Assembly (NCBI GenBank): GCA_002421745.1
Contig: DISC01000006.1
Coordinates: 99,924 to 163,923, forward strand
Direction: 5' to 3'
Origin: Patescibacteria group bacterium UBA6220
GTDB lineage: Bacteria > Patescibacteriota > Minisyncoccia > Minisyncoccales > Minisyncoccaceae
DNA length: 64,000 nucleotides
Both the position numbers and the translations under genes were made by a program. The notes under the pieces are model-generated. The model had not been told where the DNA came from. It saw only the letters and a list, made by a program, of their open reading frames with translations, and searched no databases. This document shows positions 41,954-50,610 of the stretch, piece by piece (the stretch's first letter is position 1; each line of letters starts with the position of its first letter).

Positions 41954-42862
41954 CTAATAAAACAAAATAGCCAAACCAAAGCCAATAACAAGAATTGCTA
42001 AGATTTTTTGAATTATTGTGCCTTTAGAAATATCTTCTTTTAATATTTTTGGAATACATACTGTACAAGCAATACTAAAAACAAAAAGGAAAACATATTG
42101 AACTCCTCGCAAAGCATTAATAATTGCCAAATAAGCAATAGGCGCTAAAGCAATTGCAAGGCTTTGTAAAACAGTAGCAATCCCCCCTACGCCCTGAAAC
42201 AGCACAAACAAAACTCCGACATTAGTAGCTGTTTTTTTTGTATTTTTAAAAACATCTTTGTAAAAATTTCTATTAAGCAATAAACATAAAGCAAAAACAA
42301 AACTAGCCACTCTAATCCAAATAAATCCTTGCCAAAAAGGCATATCCAAATAAACAAATTTTGAAAAAACAAAATCAAGAGAAAATAAAACTGCGGTAAC
42401 TAAAGATATGGTTAGGCTTTCTTTTGTAAAAAGATCTCCTTTTCTATTTAAACTAATTAACACAGTTCCCACCAGCAAAAGAGAAAAAGCTGATAGCTCT
42501 CTTATGCCTAAAACTTGCGATCCCCAAAAAAGACACGTTAAAGCAAAAATAAAAATAGGTTGAGTTGCTCCAATTGCAGGTATTACTCGAGACACGTCAA
42601 ACTTTTCCAAAGCACTAAACATTCCATATAAACCAAAAATATAAATAACAGCATCCAATATAATCCAAGCTATAGTTGTTCCGGTTGGCATACCAAATTC
42701 TACGAATGGAATCGCAAATATGGCCATAACATTAAAAATTCCAACAAAAAAAGTAAAAGCCCTAGGCCTTGGAGATTGACCTAAAATAATTTTATCTCCC
42801 AAAGATGCCAAAGCAAAAGCAAAATAACCTAAAATCGCAACAATAAGCCAAGTATATTCCAT
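41954..42862 (-). CDS. EamA/DMT-family transporter
   Basis: This encodes 302 residues and ten predicted helices made of two EamA repeats (helices 1-5 and 6-10; the second begins near LTISLVTAVLFSLDF). Drug/metabolite transporter family; substrate unknown. Its ATG overlaps the stop of the preceding GT-B-like gene by one base (TAATG), so the two are translationally coupled. Confidence 0.8.
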   Translation of the reverse strand: MEYTWLIVAILGYFAFALASLGDKIILGQSPRPRAFTFFVGIFNVMAIFAIPFVEFGMPTGTTIAWIILDAVIYIFGLYGMFSALEKFDVSRVIPAIGATQPIFIFALTCLFWGSQVLGIRELSAFSLLLVGTVLISLNRKGDLFTKESLTISLVTAVLFSLDFVFSKFVYLDMPFWQGFIWIRVASFVFALCLLLNRNFYKDVFKNTKKTATNVGVLFVLFQGVGGIATVLQSLAIALAPIAYLAIINALRGVQYVFLFVFSIACTVCIPKILKEDISKGTIIQKILAILVIGFGLAILFY

Positions 42863-44151
42863 TATTCTGAAATTATTTTTTTAATATTTAAAACTCCCAA
42901 TTGTTTTCCTTCAACAAAACCCTCCATTGCCATTTCAGCAAAATGACCTTCACGCAACCAATCAAAAACCCATTCATAACCAAAGTTTGTATCTTTTTGT
43001 TCTGCACCAAATCCCGACTTTAGTAACCACTCTTTATTAAAATCTTCTTGTGATCCAATTGTTGGGGCGATAATCATCGGTATTCCTAAAGCAGTATAAA
43101 AAGACAATTCCGAGGGCTTGCTCCATAAAATATCGGACTTACTAATAGAATCATTAAATTTATCAAAATATTCTTCAAAATTATCCGCATAAATAATCTC
43201 TACATTTTTAAACTTTTCCATTCCTAATTTTTTTGCTTCTTCCTCAAAATAACGCTTAATATGTATTTTGGTTCCAGCAACTAAAACTATCTTCATCTGT
43301 CGCGAAGCTATTTTTTCTTTAAATTCACACAACAATCTTGCTCCAATTTCTTTTTGTGCTCCAGCTCCCCCAACAGCAAAAATTATCGTAAAAGGATGAT
43401 CCGAAGCAGATAACAATCCTCCCAGTTCTTGTTTTATTAAGTGGGTATAATTTTTTTCATAATTTCTTTGCGGATCAAGATTAGACAATCTATTCCTCAT
43501 ATCATATTTTAAAATATTCCTTGTTTCTCCCCCAATGCATTGCATGGGCAATGGATAACCAGTTAAAAAAATATTCTTTTCTGAAACACCATACAGCTTT
43601 AATCTTTCCAAAGTTCTCATATTTGGTACTAAATATTTTATTTTGGTTTTATGTGGCATTAATGGAGCCCAGCTACGACTAATATCCGCATCACAAACTA
43701 CACAATAAATATCTCCAGGATATCTAAAATACTCAGCCATAAAAGCTGGGATAAAAAAAGTGGAAATAATCGGCTTGGCTGGTTCTCCCGATTTTGGCCA
43801 AAGCTTGTTAATTAAATGCCTACCCCAATTATTAGCAATTAGATTATAAGTATTTTTTTCTACAAAATTACTTTTAGATAAATCTCGTCTAGGATAAAAT
43901 TGACCAATTTTTTGAACCTTATCATAAAGATTAAAAGCCCAATTGCCTATCAAAGGCACTCTTTTAAATCTAGAAATAAATTCATAAAACGTTCTGGAGT
44001 TTTCCCAGAGCAATCTATCTTTTTGAGGAATTCCTTCATAATCATTAGCATTAATTATTTTTCCATCAACCGCCAATTCTCTTAAAGCATACGCGGTTCG
44101 CTGATGACCATACCCCATATTAATTGAGATAACCCACGCTTTTTGTTCCAT
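42862..44151 (-). CDS. GT-B-fold glycosyltransferase-like protein (MurG/MGDG-synthase type)
   Basis: From MEQKAWVISINMGYGHQRTAYAL the protein has 429 residues. The opening GYGHQRTA parallels the N-terminal loop of MGDG synthase and MurG-type enzymes (GxGH). The second half has IIFAVGGAGAQKEIG and DILWSKPSELSFYTALGIPMIIAP, the UDP-sugar-binding helix with the KPSE...ALGxP signature. It probably glycosylates a lipid. A TATAAT lies nine bases upstream of the ATG, implying a near-leaderless message. Confidence 0.75.
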   Translation of the reverse strand: MEQKAWVISINMGYGHQRTAYALRELAVDGKIINANDYEGIPQKDRLLWENSRTFYEFISRFKRVPLIGNWAFNLYDKVQKIGQFYPRRDLSKSNFVEKNTYNLIANNWGRHLINKLWPKSGEPAKPIISTFFIPAFMAEYFRYPGDIYCVVCDADISRSWAPLMPHKTKIKYLVPNMRTLERLKLYGVSEKNIFLTGYPLPMQCIGGETRNILKYDMRNRLSNLDPQRNYEKNYTHLIKQELGGLLSASDHPFTIIFAVGGAGAQKEIGARLLCEFKEKIASRQMKIVLVAGTKIHIKRYFEEEAKKLGMEKFKNVEIIYADNFEEYFDKFNDSISKSDILWSKPSELSFYTALGIPMIIAPTIGSQEDFNKEWLLKSGFGAEQKDTNFGYEWVFDWLREGHFAEMAMEGFVEGKQLGVLNIKKIISE

Positions 44152-44160
44152 GATAATTTT

Positions 44161-44166
44161 ATTATA
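44161..44166 (-). promoter_or_regulatory. -10 element upstream of the GT-B gene
   Basis: TATAAT (preceded by GGAT) ends nine bases before the ATG at 44151; the alternative start at 44172 lies upstream of it. Confidence 0.45.
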
Positions 44167-44203
44167 ATCCATTAAACAAAAAAAACCAAATCATTTTAAT
44201 AAA

Positions 44204-45730
44204 TTATTGGCGCAAAAAATCAAAATCTTTTTTCTTATTAATTTTTATCAATAAAAACAATATCAACAAATAAAAAATCCCGACCACAATGAAGCTAATT
44301 TTTAGATTAATTGTGGCATAAGGTATTTGCGCTGACCAATCAATAATAAATATTAAATATTTTAAAAGCAACGAACAAAAGAAAGAGACAAGCCAACCTA
44401 AAAATGGCAAAAACAAACCAATCAAAGGAAAGATTAATCCTAAAGCCATTAAAGCCGGTAAAATTGGTATAACCAATAGATTAGCCGCTAAAGATATTAC
44501 TGAAAAATATCCAAAATTAAAAATTAAGATTGGCAAAGTTAAAATTTGCGCACAAACAGTGGCAACTAAAGCTTCTCGTACTACATTTAGCCTATCTTTA
44601 AAAATTTTATCATTAATCCAATAATTTAGAGCTGGACTTAAAAAAATCAACCCAACAACCGCTAAAAAAGATAGCTGAAAACCCAGATCAAATTTTAAAA
44701 CCAAAGGATTTTGCAGCAATATTAATCCGCCAGCTAAAACTAATGTTCGCTCATTAATGGCAGCTCTATCAAATATTTGTGCGAACAATATCAAACATCC
44801 CATAATTCCAGAGCGCACCGCTGAAGCTGCCCCACCAGACAAAACAACATAAATAATTATTAAAATAACAGCAGCCAAAGCAGCTGATTTTTTCCAAAAA
44901 CCAAGCAATAAAAATATCTCCAAAGCAAAAAAGCTAAACAATACAATATGTGATCCGGAAATAGCAATTGCATGACTTAGACCACTCAAAGATAAATTTT
45001 TTTTAAGACTATCTGACATAACCCCATTGTCTCCCAAAATCATAGCCTGCACTATTGCTTCTTCTTTTGGTGGTAAATTATTTTGCATTTGTTGACGCAA
45101 TTTATCTTTAAAAAATAATATTTTTGAATAAATTGTTTGCCATAAGCTTAATCCCTTGCTGTTATCCATTAAAATTATTTTTGGATATACCATTGTGGTT
45201 GCTATGCCATCTTTAGCCAAATACCCTTGATAATCAAACCCATCAAGTTGTTTGGGCGTAGAACTTTTACCTGTCACGAATACATAATCTCCGTATTGAT
45301 AATTAGCATAATTATCTGTATAAACAATTATCTTTCCGATTTCTTTATTTTCAATGACTTCTCTTGATTCTAAAATTAATTTTTCAACCATAATTATTAA
45401 TTTTAAATTTTTGTATCCAGATTGCGGCTCTTTAATAATCCTGCCCTGAATTTCAATATTTTGTCCATCGCTAAAAACCAAGACATTGTTCTTAATATTT
45501 AAAAAATTTGCTTCAAAAAAATATATTCCAAAAGCTGCAAAAATCAAACAAAATCCTATCAAAGTTATTATTAAATTTTTCCAAAAAACACCAATCAAAA
45601 TTAATCCAATTATTATTAACAATAAGATTAGTGAAATAGAAATATCTGAAAAAGTTATAAAAAAAGAGGCGATAAAAATTCCTCCAATAAACGACAAACA
45701 TACTATTAAAAATATATCCGATTTCCCCAT
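44204..45730 (-). CDS. comEC: ComEC/Rec2-type DNA uptake channel, no MBL domain
   Basis: This encodes 508 residues. DUF4131 N-terminal helices and an OB-like soluble segment (about 95-160; IEIQGRIIKEPQSGYKN) precede the Competence channel domain (about 205-480; EAIVQAMILGDNGVMSDSLKKN, LSGLSHAIAISGSHIVLFS). The C-terminal metallo-beta-lactamase domain of long ComEC proteins is absent, typical of Patescibacteria. Competence would supply nucleotides, and dprA and type IV pilin-like genes in the window fit this. ATG overlaps the rhomboid stop by one base (TGATG). Confidence 0.9.
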   Translation of the reverse strand: MGKSDIFLIVCLSFIGGIFIASFFITFSDISISLILLLIIIGLILIGVFWKNLIITLIGFCLIFAAFGIYFFEANFLNIKNNVLVFSDGQNIEIQGRIIKEPQSGYKNLKLIIMVEKLILESREVIENKEIGKIIVYTDNYANYQYGDYVFVTGKSSTPKQLDGFDYQGYLAKDGIATTMVYPKIILMDNSKGLSLWQTIYSKILFFKDKLRQQMQNNLPPKEEAIVQAMILGDNGVMSDSLKKNLSLSGLSHAIAISGSHIVLFSFFALEIFLLLGFWKKSAALAAVILIIIYVVLSGGAASAVRSGIMGCLILFAQIFDRAAINERTLVLAGGLILLQNPLVLKFDLGFQLSFLAVVGLIFLSPALNYWINDKIFKDRLNVVREALVATVCAQILTLPILIFNFGYFSVISLAANLLVIPILPALMALGLIFPLIGLFLPFLGWLVSFFCSLLLKYLIFIIDWSAQIPYATINLKISFIVVGIFYLLILFLLIKINKKKDFDFLRQ

Positions 45731-46359
45731 CACAAGAATTTTTTTCTTTTGGCAAACATTTTAATAAAAACTAATCCAGCAATAAAACCACCCAAATGAG
45801 CAGAATAAGCCACCATTTCCATATTTTCAGAACTAAGAGACAAAAATTGATACAAAAACCAAATAATAATAAAGACAAATACCGGAATTGAGGCTAGAGT
45901 CCAAAAAAATATTATCGGAATAATAGATTTTATTTTATTTCCTGGAAATAAAATAAAATACCCTCCCAAAATTCCAGAGATCGCTCCAGAAGCTCCAATC
46001 ACTAAACTATTAGAATGACCAATAAAAGCATACGCAATTGAAGCAATAATTCCACAAAAAATATAAAATAGAAAAAAACGCATATGCCCTATTTTTGCTT
46101 CCAAGTTATCGCCAAACACCCATAAAAAAAGCATATTACCTAACAAGTGCCATAAATTAGCATGCAAAAACATAGCAGTAAAAATAGTAAAAAATCTTCC
46201 GTCAAAAAGATTAATTGGATAAAAACCAAACACACTAGCATAGCTATCTATATTTTGAAAAGTATAAAAAAATACTATGATATTAAACAAAACCAAACCA
46301 GCCGTTACGAACGGAATTCTACCTTTTCTTCTCTTGTTTTCGTCATACAAAGGAAACAT
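45730..46359 (-). CDS. Rhomboid intramembrane serine protease
   Basis: This encodes 209 residues and six helices. The catalytic Ser is in IGASGAISGILGGYF and the catalytic His in YSAHLGGFIAGLVF; the family helix-1 loop motif appears as ANLWHLLGNMLFLWVFG. It cleaves TM helices of substrate proteins. Coupled to comEC by a one-base overlap. Confidence 0.92.
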   Translation of the reverse strand: MFPLYDENKRRKGRIPFVTAGLVLFNIIVFFYTFQNIDSYASVFGFYPINLFDGRFFTIFTAMFLHANLWHLLGNMLFLWVFGDNLEAKIGHMRFFLFYIFCGIIASIAYAFIGHSNSLVIGASGAISGILGGYFILFPGNKIKSIIPIIFFWTLASIPVFVFIIIWFLYQFLSLSSENMEMVAYSAHLGGFIAGLVFIKMFAKRKKFL

Positions 46360-46369
46360 TGCTTTTTGA

Positions 46370-47083
46370 TTAACGTATTTTAAATATTTTAAATAATGGA
46401 GCTATTTCTTTTTCAACTTGTGATAAAAAATCATCTGGATAGTTAGGATTAATTTTATTTAGCGCCAAATCAATAGTTTCTTTTTCGTTTCTAAATTGCT
46501 GTAAAAAATATTTTTCAGCCGGAGTAATATCGTTAGCCATTTCTATGATATCCTCTTTAGAATGCAAACCTGGCACAATCGTTGATCTAAATTCGTAATC
46601 AATTCCAGAGTTCTTGATTAAATCAATTGAATCTTTTATTTTTTTTATCGAAAGACTTACTCCATTAACTTGACTATACTTATCTTCTCTTAAAGGAGCT
46701 TTGATATCCATAGCAATATAATCAACTAATTTTTCATTGATTATTTTTTTTAACATTTCTGGATTACTTCCATTAGTATCCAACTTTACCGCAAAGCCTA
46801 ATTCTTTTATTTTTTTCAAAAATTTTGGTAATTCGGGATTAATGGTTGGCTCTCCCCCACAAACAACACATCCATCGATTAAGCCCTTTCTTTTTTTTAA
46901 AAAAGAAAAAAATTGTTCTTCGTTTATTTGCGGATGATTTTTGATAAATTCTGGCAAAACTAATTCTTGAGAATAACAAAAAGGACATCTAAAATTACAC
47001 CCAGACAAAAAAACCGTACAAGCCACCTTTGCCGGATAATCTACTAAAGTAACTTTTTGTAAACCGCCAATTATAATTGCCAT
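46370..47083 (-). CDS. nrdG: Anaerobic ribonucleotide reductase activating enzyme (radical SAM)
   Basis: This encodes 237 residues. FLSGCNFRCPFCYS gives the CxxxCxxC [4Fe-4S] site, GGEPT is the SAM-binding motif, and YIAMDIKAPL and YEFRSTIVPG are later barrel strands. It generates the glycyl radical on NrdD. The two genes are on the same strand with a 94-residue glycyl-radical-like gene in between. Confidence 0.9.
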   Translation of the reverse strand: MAIIIGGLQKVTLVDYPAKVACTVFLSGCNFRCPFCYSQELVLPEFIKNHPQINEEQFFSFLKKRKGLIDGCVVCGGEPTINPELPKFLKKIKELGFAVKLDTNGSNPEMLKKIINEKLVDYIAMDIKAPLREDKYSQVNGVSLSIKKIKDSIDLIKNSGIDYEFRSTIVPGLHSKEDIIEMANDITPAEKYFLQQFRNEKETIDLALNKINPNYPDDFLSQVEKEIAPLFKIFKIR

Positions 47084-47160
47084 ATATTAGATAAAAAGTC
47101 CCGCTTTCGCGATTCGCTTAAGCGGGTACCGGCGAAAGAATTGCTTCCGCATAAATCTTT

Positions 47161-47445
47161 TTATATATCTTTAATATCGAAATCTTTTCTATTCTTAAAC
47201 TCTTCTTGCTTACCCTCATTCCACTGAGAGACAGGCCTTAAATAGCCAACTACTCGAGAATAAACCTCTGTATTCTGATAATTTTTTAAGCTTTTATCTT
47301 TTTCATAACACTCGTTACATTTAAAAATAGATGTATCTTCTCCTCCAGGCAAATCGTATTTCAATAATTGACCATTCACTATTTCATTAAGCTCATTAAT
47401 TTTTATTTCGCAGCCACAATCGTGGCAAAAAAATTTTGGATTCAT
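47161..47445 (-). CDS. Stand-alone glycyl-radical-motif protein with zinc cysteines
   Basis: This encodes 94 residues. The N-terminal half is a four-Cys metal site (FFCHDCGCEI, FKCNECYEK). The C-terminal half, VYSRVVGYLRPVSQWNEGKQ followed by E/FKNRKDFDI, is nearly identical to the end of the neighbouring NrdD, including the Gly expected to carry the radical (VVGYL). At the DNA level 51 of 52 bases match (47217-47268 against 47536-47587). It could be an autonomous replacement radical domain, as YfiD/GrcA is for pyruvate formate-lyase, or an NrdD-derived regulator. Start 14 bases after nrdD. Confidence 0.7.
   Translation of the reverse strand: MNPKFFCHDCGCEIKINELNEIVNGQLLKYDLPGGEDTSIFKCNECYEKDKSLKNYQNTEVYSRVVGYLRPVSQWNEGKQEEFKNRKDFDIKDI
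47217..47268. repeat. 52-bp repeat shared with the 3' end of nrdD (copy 1)
   Basis: Matches 47536-47587 with one mismatch, same orientation and frame; encodes the glycyl radical loop in both genes. Confidence 0.85.
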
Positions 47446-47458
47446 ATTTTTATTAAAA

Positions 47459-49588
47459 CTAATTTTTAGGTGTTTTAGCTAAAGCTGCTTTAATTTTAAA
47501 TTCTTTTCTTTCTTTAAACTCTTGTTGTTTGCCTTCATTCCACTGAGAGACAGGTCTTAAATAGCCAACTACTCGAGAATAAACCTCACAAGGCTGTTCA
47601 ATGGTACATTTAGGACAAGTAAAGTGTTTACCAGCAATATAACCATGAGTCGGACAAATTGAAAAAGTTGGAGTTAAGGTAATATATGGTAAACGATTAT
47701 TTTCAAAAACTTTTTTAACTAAACTTTTAACGGTTTCGATATCTGAGATTTCTTCACCAACAAAAATATGTTCTACCGTACCTCCTGTATATTTACACTG
47801 TAAATCATCTTGCAGTTTTACCTCCTCAAAAATATCATCTGTATAATTTACCGGCAATTGAGTTGAGTTAGTATAATAAGGTATTTTTTTTGTTCCTGAA
47901 GTAATAATTTCTGGATAAAGCTTGCGATCTTTTTGTGCCAAACGATAAGAAGTTGATTCTGCTGGCGTAGCTTCTAGATTATATAAACTACCTGTCTCTT
48001 TTTGATATGCAACCAATCTTTCTCTCATAAAATCCATTAATTCTAAAGCTAGCGTTCTTCCTTTTTTAGATCCAATATCTTCTCCGATAAAATTAAGCAA
48101 AGCCTCGTTCATTCCAGATAAACCAATTGTAGAAAAATGATTGGCAAAATATTGACCTTTAGATTTTTTAACACTCTCCAAATAATACCTTGAATAAGGA
48201 TACAATCCTTTGGCAGTAAAATCTTCAATGGTTTTTCTTTTTATTTCCAAACTTTCTTTAGCTATATCCATAATCTTGGTTAATCTTTCTAAGAATTCTT
48301 TTTTGGTTTTAGATAAATAACCAATTCTCGGCAAATTGATTGTTACCACGCCGATACTACCAGTTAAAGATCCAGAACCAAACAAAGCACCACCACCACG
48401 ATTACTTAATTCATTTAAGTCGAGTCTCAAGCGACAACACATTGAACGAGCGTCTTCGGGTTTCATTTCCGAATTTATATAATTAGCAAAATAATTAATA
48501 CCATATTTAGCCGAAGCTTCAAATAATGGATCCAGAGCTGGGTCTTCCCAAGGAAAATCTTTGGTAATATTAATAGTTGGAATTGGGAAAGAAAATGGTC
48601 TACCACTTCTATCTCCTTTAATCATACCTGTATAAAAAGCCTTAACCAACATTTTCATTTCTTCTGCGAATTCACCATAATTTTCTTTTTGTGGAACACC
48701 ACCAATAATAACGGGCTGATTAGCAAAAACCGCTGATGGTTTTAAGTCTAATGTAATATTGGTAAATGGGCATTGAAATCCAACCCTGGTAGGCACAGAC
48801 ATATTGTATAAAAATTCTTGAATAGCCTGTTCAACTTGAGCATAACTTAAGTTGTCGTATCGAATAAAAGGAGCTAACAATGTATCAAAATTGGAAAAAG
48901 CCACAGCTCCGGCTGCTTCACCCTGCAAAGTATACATAAAATTAACAATTTGACCCAAAGCTGATCTAAAATGCTTTGGAGCCGAAGATTCAACCTTACC
49001 CATCACCCCCCCAAAACCTCTCATTAATAAGTCATACAAATCCCAGCCTACACAATAACAAGCCAAAGTATCCAAATTGTGCAAATGAATATCTCCAGAT
49101 TGATTGGCTTCTCTAACTTCTTTGGGGTAAACCTTATTTAACCAATATTTTTTTACAATATAACTAACTCCATAGTGATTTAAACCTTGAAGTGAAAAAG
49201 TCATGTTGGAGTTTTCTTGCACCTCCCAATCCATTTTATCCAAATAATCATCAACTCTATCTACGGCTTCTTCGCTGATTGCATTAGCTTCTCTGATTTT
49301 TCTTCTTTGTTCACGATAAAGAATAAACGCTTTGGCTGGATCAACCTCACCTTCTAAAATTAAAACCTCTTCAATGATATCCTGTATTTGTTCCACGTTC
49401 GGAACTTCTCCTTGTCTAAATCTTCTTCCCAAAATATCAATCACTTTTTCAGAAATCATTTTGGTTTTCTCTCCATTACCAGCCTTGGTGGCAGTAATAG
49501 CCTTAAAAACAGCATTAAGAATCTTATCGGGATTAAATTCAACGATATCATTGTTTCTCTTTTTAACTTTTAGAATTTTATTGGTCAT
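47459..49588 (-). CDS. nrdD: Class III (anaerobic) ribonucleoside-triphosphate reductase
   Basis: This encodes 709 residues. An ATP-cone covers about 1-95 (KILKVKKRNNDIVEFNPDKI). The catalytic barrel contains the family stretches SGDIHLHNLDTLACYCVGWDL, MCCRLRLDLNELSNRGGGALFGSGSLTGSIGV and NHFSTIGLSGMNEAL. The C-terminal zinc site (CPTHGYIAGKHFTCPKC) precedes the glycyl radical loop CEVYSRVVGYLRPV. It makes dNTPs without oxygen, so the organism lives anaerobically. RBS GAGGATT lies 12-18 bases upstream. Confidence 0.95.
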   Translation of the reverse strand: MTNKILKVKKRNNDIVEFNPDKILNAVFKAITATKAGNGEKTKMISEKVIDILGRRFRQGEVPNVEQIQDIIEEVLILEGEVDPAKAFILYREQRRKIREANAISEEAVDRVDDYLDKMDWEVQENSNMTFSLQGLNHYGVSYIVKKYWLNKVYPKEVREANQSGDIHLHNLDTLACYCVGWDLYDLLMRGFGGVMGKVESSAPKHFRSALGQIVNFMYTLQGEAAGAVAFSNFDTLLAPFIRYDNLSYAQVEQAIQEFLYNMSVPTRVGFQCPFTNITLDLKPSAVFANQPVIIGGVPQKENYGEFAEEMKMLVKAFYTGMIKGDRSGRPFSFPIPTINITKDFPWEDPALDPLFEASAKYGINYFANYINSEMKPEDARSMCCRLRLDLNELSNRGGGALFGSGSLTGSIGVVTINLPRIGYLSKTKKEFLERLTKIMDIAKESLEIKRKTIEDFTAKGLYPYSRYYLESVKKSKGQYFANHFSTIGLSGMNEALLNFIGEDIGSKKGRTLALELMDFMRERLVAYQKETGSLYNLEATPAESTSYRLAQKDRKLYPEIITSGTKKIPYYTNSTQLPVNYTDDIFEEVKLQDDLQCKYTGGTVEHIFVGEEISDIETVKSLVKKVFENNRLPYITLTPTFSICPTHGYIAGKHFTCPKCTIEQPCEVYSRVVGYLRPVSQWNEGKQQEFKERKEFKIKAALAKTPKN
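47536..47587. repeat. 52-bp repeat shared with the small glycyl-radical gene (copy 2)
   Basis: Partner of 47217-47268; synonymous sites are conserved too, indicating recent duplication or gene conversion. Confidence 0.85.
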
Positions 49589-49671
49589 AGTATTATCATT
49601 CTAATCCTCGTGGACCTTGTCTATTGACGTAATCAAGGAAGATATTAACCGGATGAATTATTTATTTTTTT

Positions 49672-50607
49672 TTATTTATCGTTACTGGTGGCTATAATTG
49701 TAATTCGAATCTCGTCTTTTTTGAGTGTTTGATCAAAGCAAGCACCAAAAACTATCTTAGCCGCCGGAGAAACTTTTTTCCTAATAGTCTCGGCTATTTT
49801 TTTAACTTCGGATAAATACAAATTATTGGTTCCGGAAGAAACATTAAACAGTATACCATTTGTTTTTTCCAAAGAAAAATTATTAATTGAAGAATAGATT
49901 GCCTTGTCTATGGCTTTTAAAATTCTATCCTTTCCTTCGGCTCGGCCGATTCCAAAATATGCCGTACCACCATTTTTTAAAACTTCTTTTATGTCTGCAA
50001 AATCTACGTTCAGAATACCAGGATTTAAAATTACATTACTAATGCTCTCTACCGCCTCTTTGAGCAATTCGTCACACTTTTCAAAAGCCTGATCGATTGA
50101 TGACTTTGGCGGAACCAAATCAATCAGCTTATCATTTGGAATTATTACAATAGTGTCTATATGTTTTTGAATTTCCTCCAAGCTATTTAAAGCAATTTTT
50201 TTTCTTTTTCTTCCTTCAAAAGAAAACGGCAAAGTAATAACTCCTATAGTCAATATTCCGTTCTTTTTTGCCAGTTCGGCAATTACCGGCATAGCTCCTG
50301 ATCCAGTCCCACCTCCCAGTCCAGCTGTTAAAAAAATAATATCCGAACCTTTTATTACTTCTTCCAATTCTTTGGCGCTTTCTTTGGCGGAAATAGTTCC
50401 TATTTCCGGATTCATTCCCGCGCCCAATCCCTTTGTAATTTTTTCTCCTATTCTTAATTTAAAATGAGCATTTTTTCTTTTTAAATCCTGCGCATCCGTA
50501 TTAACGCTAATCAGCTCAACGTTTTTAATTTCCGCTTGCGATAACCGAGAAATCGTATTACAGCCCGCTCCTCCTATGCCAATAACTTTTATTTTTGTTA
50601 AATTCAT
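49672..50607 (-). CDS. ftsZ: FtsZ, short form without C-terminal tail
   Basis: This encodes 311 residues. Tubulin-like GTPase with GIGGAGCNTISRL, the signature LGGGTGSGAMPV, and NDKLIDLVPPKSSIDQAF. The sequence ends at EIRITIIATSNDK, exactly where the globular core finishes. The flexible linker and conserved C-terminal peptide that binds FtsA are missing. It lies three bases downstream of ftsA, so the partnership is kept by context. How it docks to FtsA is unclear. Confidence 0.93.
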   Translation of the reverse strand: MNLTKIKVIGIGGAGCNTISRLSQAEIKNVELISVNTDAQDLKRKNAHFKLRIGEKITKGLGAGMNPEIGTISAKESAKELEEVIKGSDIIFLTAGLGGGTGSGAMPVIAELAKKNGILTIGVITLPFSFEGRKRKKIALNSLEEIQKHIDTIVIIPNDKLIDLVPPKSSIDQAFEKCDELLKEAVESISNVILNPGILNVDFADIKEVLKNGGTAYFGIGRAEGKDRILKAIDKAIYSSINNFSLEKTNGILFNVSSGTNNLYLSEVKKIAETIRKKVSPAAKIVFGACFDQTLKKDEIRITIIATSNDK

Positions 50608-50610
50608 TTT

